This document shows positions 59,101-64,000 of a stretch of 64,000 nt of DNA, in pieces. Both the position numbers and the translations under genes were made by a program. Position 1 is the stretch's first letter. The number at the start of each line of letters is the position of its first letter. The notes below the pieces were generated by a model that ran no database searches, had not been told where the DNA came from, and worked only from the letters and a program-made list of their open reading frames with translations. Where the stretch lies: positions 1 through 64,000 of the forward strand of contig OENT01000408.1 in NCBI GenBank assembly GCA_900239685.1, read 5' to 3'. Source of the stretch: Rotaria macrura (Eukaryota; Rotifera; Eurotatoria; Philodinida; Philodinidae).

Positions 59101-62083
59101 ATGGTATTAGAATAGAAGAATTTCAAGTAGTTTTCAATTGACTTAATAGAGGAAATGGACGCTGATAAAACAAATATCCTTTTTTAAACATCATATTGAC
59201 TTTTCTAGAGAAAATAATTTTCTATATGAGTGGCATTCATAATCTTCTATATTTATTTGAATTTAAATTATTAAGAAGCCATTTCGATAATGGATTTTAG
59301 AAAATGAAATATTACTTGTCATAATTAAACCTACAATCGCTTTAAAACAATAATGAATTCTTTATAAATCTGTTAGAAAAATAGAATTTTATAATTTTGG
59401 CTCTCAATCGATCAAGATAATAGGCGACTTTTAAAAAATTCATATACGTCGTCGGCATTAATACCGATAGCTATAATCAATACAATCAATTCAAAGTGTT
59501 AGAGAGGACATAAAATATAGAATTGAATTGAAATCTCTAGGTCTTAATCTCGTCTTGGAGCTTTTCAGTTAGTCAATCGTTAACTTAGGTACTGTTCTAA
59601 GTCAATTTTCAATATAGAAAACAAGAAAAAAGCCCTGTTGCTTAAGATTAATCTATAGACATCAGAGTTCATCTTATTCGATTCTCATAGAAACACTAAA
59701 TACTTGCTTGCTTCAACGATTCTTTAAAAACTTGTTTGATTGATTTTCAGGCAAATCTCATTTGGGAAATTCGACTGATACTCTGACCTCTCCGATATGT
59801 TCAAGATACTTATTCGAAAGTTAGCATCTAATCTTGTATAGAAAATAACGAACAATGCTTTACTTATATTAAAAAAAATATAAAAGATTCTATCAAAACA
59901 TGGATCTTTACAAATGTCTATAGTGACTGGAAAATTTAAGACGCTCACATTAACTTCTAAGAAATATTTTCTGTCGGTATACTTGATCGAAAAACCTATA
60001 AATTATCATTATTGTTAATAATTAATGTGCAGAAACATAGCATATAAGGACAAGTTGAAGCATGCGTTTAACAACACCCTGCAATCAATCACAATATTCT
60101 TATCTTTTTATGGACGACAGACTAGATCGTATACGATCCTTATCTTTGAAAATATTCGTATCAAATAGTCTTGCATGCTCATGCAAAGTAAGTGATACTC
60201 ATGTACATCACGATGTGTTCTTCGCACGTATTTTCATGATGATGAGAATGCAGCTGATTTCGACTTGTACATGGAAAAGCTTGTGTTTATGAAAAATGAT
60301 TGTCGATAAGTCCTTTTTTTAGTGAAACAGTCAATATCATATTATTTTGCACTATACTCGATGACTTAAGCAAGACTTGACAATGAGATTTTAGAAAATG
60401 TATCGCGTGATGTTGAATCTATTAGCTTTTGTAGTTCATTTTAAACCTTTGAGAATATTGTCTATGTAATTGCGTCAACATGTTCTTGTATAATTCAAGT
60501 ATAGTTGATTATTCAATGAAGTTGACGTCATTTCTTACGTATTTCTAACAATGCCACTTCAACCTATTATAAATAAGCCTCTTCAATATGTTTTATCTGA
60601 ACTTAACTGACAACATCGATATCTAAACATATTCAAGAATTTTCTCAAATCATCACCATTTTAATTTTAAACGATTGAAATTCCATTTAAATGAAAATAT
60701 AAAAACACGTCTTTTCTTTTTTTTGTTGGTATCCATGTTCAGAATATACGTTGCAACATTGACGATCGACACTTTCTATCATCAAGTTTCTTTTATTAAA
60801 ACGAGCGTATTCTAATAATTTGGTAGGATGATTTTAATGTTAAATTCAAAGAAAAGTAACACTACCTTTGTTTTGAAAATCAGTTCAAACTTTCAATCTG
60901 TTGTCAAAAAGAATGAATCTATAAACATCAGTCATACATTAATTGTCATTCATTGGCACGTACGTTCTGCTTTGACATATGTCGGAATGAAAATCCTACG
61001 AGAAGCATTTCTAATTAGCATCATACATTTCAGAATCTTTCAGTGAAACGAACCATTCAAACAAATAAATCGATAGCTGAATTCAGCGCCCAATTTATTA
61101 TCTTTCATTTGACATAAAATCACTCTTCCATTTCATCAGAATAAATCGAAACAAAACAAAACTGATCTTCTTTTTAAAAATTCCACCCCAATCGTTTCAT
61201 TCAACTACGTGTACACTTAATAGTTATTGAATCATAATAAAATCATCCAATTTTCATTGTACTTTTTCTGCATGAAGAAATCGATCCGATCAGCAAAATT
61301 TGTATCCGAATCTCTTCTTTGTAAATGGCTAATGTCCGTTGATAAATAGTTACTTCGTATGCGGTGTTGTTTTCTCATTCCAGAATTTTCTTACATGCAA
61401 AAGCGATAATGCACCCAGAGAAACAGGCCTATAATATCGCATGCGATAATCAAATACATATAGTTGTGAAAATCTTGATTGCATGTAATCATGAGTATAG
61501 CTTGCAATGCAACTATAGATCTGTCATGTTCAATTTTATTGTGCCTGTACATATGTGTTTAAATCTTCGCATTTCAATGCATTATATTCAATAAATTCTA
61601 GCGATGCATGTATTTTTTTTTGTCATTCATAGAGAAAAAAAAATTGAGGAAAATGTCGAACATTGAACTCATTAGATTCCACTGCATTTATAACAATATC
61701 AACTAGATAATTGTCGTATTTACCATCGTTCTATCTTCCTTTCATGACAAAGATATAATTAATCGTATTCTCTACGGCTTTCCGCACCAGAAGCAATATT
61801 TTATTAGTAGAAAAAGCGAGAAAATAAAAGATTAAGAATATAATTTTATATTTTTTCATCGTTTTTTTATTTCAAAGGACAACATATGATTGTATCGACA
61901 ATGATAAAAGTGAATTCAATTTCTTCATTGTTATAAAAATGAATACGAAAGAATTGTCCACGGACAATCGAGGTAACATTTCTCCATTTCATTTAAGATC
62001 ATCCAATGTTATGAACGTTGACATTCGTTGATGGTTGTTCTATTTGTTTTCGATACTAGTCGTAGAAGCAAACATTTTATTCG
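56185..62083. other. long AT-rich gene-poor stretch
   Basis: In nearly 6 kb I found no domain-bearing frame, tRNA, or clear mobile element. Short frames (57139-57324, 59724-59948, 60062-60292, 60828-61046, 61364-61594) lack recognisable motifs and suitable splice sites. Regulatory or unrecognised lineage-specific sequence could be present. Confidence 0.4.
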
Positions 62084-62497
62084 TTATGAGAATAGGCGTA
62101 GGTTTCTTGTTTTGTAGTTTTGCATGTTTTTTTTTGAACTTAAAATATTTCTTAAAATGGTACCTAGCAGACTGAATACGAATTCGAAAAGAATGAGGCG
62201 AAGAATGATTTGTGCTTTTGATATCACTTTGAGAAAAAGTGATAAGTGATAGGTAATAATGGCGAAGAAGAAATTAACTTCGTTGATTGACCGATACTTG
62301 ACCAATGTCGAGAAGAATGTTCTAAAGAATGAACGGTAATGTGAGATGGAACAAGAGACTTTTGTGATTCGTATGTGAAGAATGGTCGAAGTATTTAAAG
62401 GAATAACTTGTGCATGACTTGAATGAATGACGACTTGAATTTGTGCACCATCAATAATCAATAAAATAATAAGAAAAAACAATATGTAAAACTTCAT
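62084..62497 (-). CDS. candidate small secreted protein, frame uncertain
   Basis: The frame starts with a clear signal-peptide-like segment (MKFYILFFLIILLIIDGAQ). After about 35 codons, other frames look more protein-like than the annotated one: TYESQKSLVPSHITVHSLEH around 62300-62400 and SSPHSFRIRIQSARYHFKKY further on. The annotated frame, by contrast, becomes very hydrophobic. This suggests missed tiny introns, frameshifts, or a pseudogene of a Ser/His-rich secreted protein. No Cys framework or known family is seen. Confidence 0.35.
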   Translation of the reverse strand: MKFYILFFLIILLIIDGAQIQVVIHSSHAQVIPLNTSTILHIRITKVSCSISHYRSFFRTFFSTLVKYRSINEVNFFFAIITYHLSLFLKVISKAQIILRLILFEFVFSLLGTILRNILSSKKNMQNYKTRNLRLFS

Positions 62498-62931
62498 AAC
62501 TATATTATTATCATTAACAATAAGTATAGTTCGTGGTTTTGAAATGTCATTTTAGTTTATGGTAACAAGACTTGATGACGTTGTTTGTTATCTTTACGAG
62601 TTTGATTGCTTACTTTGTTTGTAGAAGTTCTTGTAAAAATGTCAAGTGTAATATGTCATCGTATTCGTCTCCACCGTAGAAGGAAAGCTTTTCTTGTTTT
62701 AACGAATATTTTCCAGAATGAAAAATATTTGATCTTTGGTGAATTCATGTTCATCATGAAAAGATTTTCTACTAGCGCGATTATACTTTAAAAATGCAAG
62801 AACATGTAAAGACACCTTTTTCCTTTAGGCATTTCACTTATGATATTCATTGGTACAATGCCACGCTCTTCTAGCGTTGAAATAGATCGATGCAGAAATG
62901 TTTTCGTTAGCTTATGCACATTAATTTGCAT

Positions 62932-63132
62932 TTATCTGTTCCTCTCTTTCGTAATCGTCGTCGTCGTCGTCGTCTTCTTATGATATTCATTGGAATCGAT
63001 CGTACAAACTGAAAAAGCTGATTCAATTTGTCTATAATATCTTAATGATACATCGATAGGACTCATGTTTATACTATTTGATTGCTCTTCATAATCGGCT
63101 TTTAAATATGAAAGAATTCTTTTTTCTTTCAT
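62932..63132 (-). CDS. possible small frame or exon with CGT/Thr repeat
   Basis: An ATG-initiated frame of 66 residues (MKEKRILSYLKADYEEQSN and so on) looks protein-like and ends in a Thr run coded by a CGT/ACG microsatellite (about 62956-62976). It is divergent from the CEP57-like gene, 600 bp away. No family recognised; it may be one exon of a larger gene. Confidence 0.35.
   Translation of the reverse strand: MKEKRILSYLKADYEEQSNSINMSPIDVSLRYYRQIESAFSVCTIDSNEYHKKTTTTTTITKERNR
62956..62976. repeat. CGT triplet microsatellite
   Basis: About seven GTC/CGT triplets in a row, inside the small minus-strand frame. Confidence 0.7.
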
Positions 63133-63748
63133 CCTTATTAAGGTAATAAATATTCGTATGAGTTCCCGAGTAAAAGTTATCTCATCTCTAAACTGACATG
63201 CCCTTGCGAATTTTCACTTATAGACTTTTTGGCAACAATCATTAGTAGATATGTAGTGCTCTTACACGGATGAAAACTTTATCAACTTTTCAAAATCATT
63301 GATATAGAAAAAGATGATGGACTATTCAAGTTGGTGTATCGAGTGTAATTAGCGTAGTTCTGTCTGCTGATTAAACCATATAGCATTATTCTTTGTCTTT
63401 TACTTTCGTATGCAACCGTGAAAGCTTTAAGTGAATGTCTTCTCATGTACACTTTAAAATTGGACTAGTTCGTTTTATTTACGCGCGAGCACTTGAAAAA
63501 AAAACGACGCCAGAGCACAACAGTCGATGTTCAATAACTTGATGTTTTTTTTACTTCTAAACGTCTAATTGCATTGATGTAATAGCTAACAAAAGAGGAT
63601 AGAGGCGAGCAGTGATTGTTGTCTCGGTAACCCATTCCTCTCTCACTGTGAAGGGAAAAAAGAGAGAAAAAAAAAAGTAAAATGTTTGCTGTGATGCATG
63701 TTATTCTAATAAAAAAATCGAGAATAAAGCAAAAATAGTGTTTCTCTA
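63133..63748. other. intergenic region upstream of the CEP57-like gene
   Basis: It is likely the promoter and 5' untranslated region of the gene at 63749. It contains A-rich runs but no motif I can name. Confidence 0.3.
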
Positions 63749-64000
63749 ATGTACGAATCCTCGGCTACAACAGCAAGAAGTGCAACAGGATTTAATTCGC
63801 AATTATCATTTTATGAGTATCCAACACATAAGCCATTTACTAATTCAACACATCAACCATTAAGACCGTCATATGACTTATCTAAAACAGCTACGTTGCC
63901 CGAATCTAATCGAGATCCATTATTAACATCATTACAATCATTATCATTAAAAATCAAAGCTCTCGAGACTGAACGAGAGGTTAGTCGCAAACGAGTTTAT
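63749..64000 (+). CDS. CEP57-like centrosomal protein, N-terminal part
   Basis: The frame opens with ATG at 63749 and is uninterrupted to the window edge (84 codons). Three features recall the start of CEP57/CEP57L1: the FYEYPTHKPFTNS motif, the PESNRDPLLTSLQSLSLKIK segment, and the beginning of a coiled coil (KALETEREVSRKR). In those proteins the equivalents are a PSHKPFINS-like motif followed by a NS.AI..AL..LQ.KI..LE.ER helix. CEP57 proteins localise to centrosomes and bind microtubules. A GTTAGT donor-like site at 63980 may end the first exon. The gene is truncated by the window. Confidence 0.65.
   Translation, partial: MYESSATTARSATGFNSQLSFYEYPTHKPFTNSTHQPLRPSYDLSKTATLPESNRDPLLTSLQSLSLKIKALETEREVSRKRVY

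Noticed and set aside
1..64000. CRISPR array
   Set aside because: No regularly spaced identical direct repeats; the host is eukaryotic.

Overview
The window looks like nuclear DNA of a small metazoan, most likely a bdelloid rotifer. Support comes from short GT-AG introns (several of 55-93 nt), AT-rich spacers, animal gene families (a nicotinic acetylcholine receptor alpha-type subunit, a PARP-like enzyme, an arrestin-fold protein, a CEP57-like protein, a large leucine-rich-repeat protein) and many interstitial tracts related to TGTGGG, which I recall as the bdelloid telomere unit. No database search was possible, so the organism call is inference.

Genes I could assemble with phase-consistent splice sites are: a six-exon PARP-type ADP-ribosyltransferase (11942-13460, +); a short EF-hand repeat protein (20128-20712, -, 5' end unresolved); an arrestin-fold reading frame broken by one stop (26011-27012, +); an LRR protein (30558-33516, +); a second ADP-ribosyltransferase-fold-like gene with a 19-nt coding first exon (39728-41186, -); a six-exon Cys-loop receptor subunit of 656 aa with one GC-AG intron (47489-51639, -); a small secreted peptide precursor with a Gly-Lys-Arg site (55163-55525, -); and the first exon of a CEP57-like gene running off the right edge (63749-64000, +). 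Decayed coding fragments occur at about 9430-10060 (retroelement ORF1-like), 36230-37200 and 42710-42980.

The rest is gene-poor and dominated by small non-autonomous repeats. The clearest is a family with CCCAGGT terminal inverted repeats and flanking TA (15027-15374, 17991-18344, 24340-24638), with probable relatives at 3714-4010, 6073-6409 and 18623-18959. Other structures are long foldback palindromes (about 440-710 and 42089-42419), an element rich in GGTTTCC (10848-11250), a GGTCACC-ended element with internal tandem repeats (51974-52912), and about a dozen short units that pair a G-rich telomere-like tract with an oppositely oriented C-rich tract.

The most unusual theme is the pairing of degenerate telomere-like tracts in head-to-head units scattered between genes, often next to foldback elements. 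Two unrelated ADP-ribosyltransferase-fold genes in one window are also notable.
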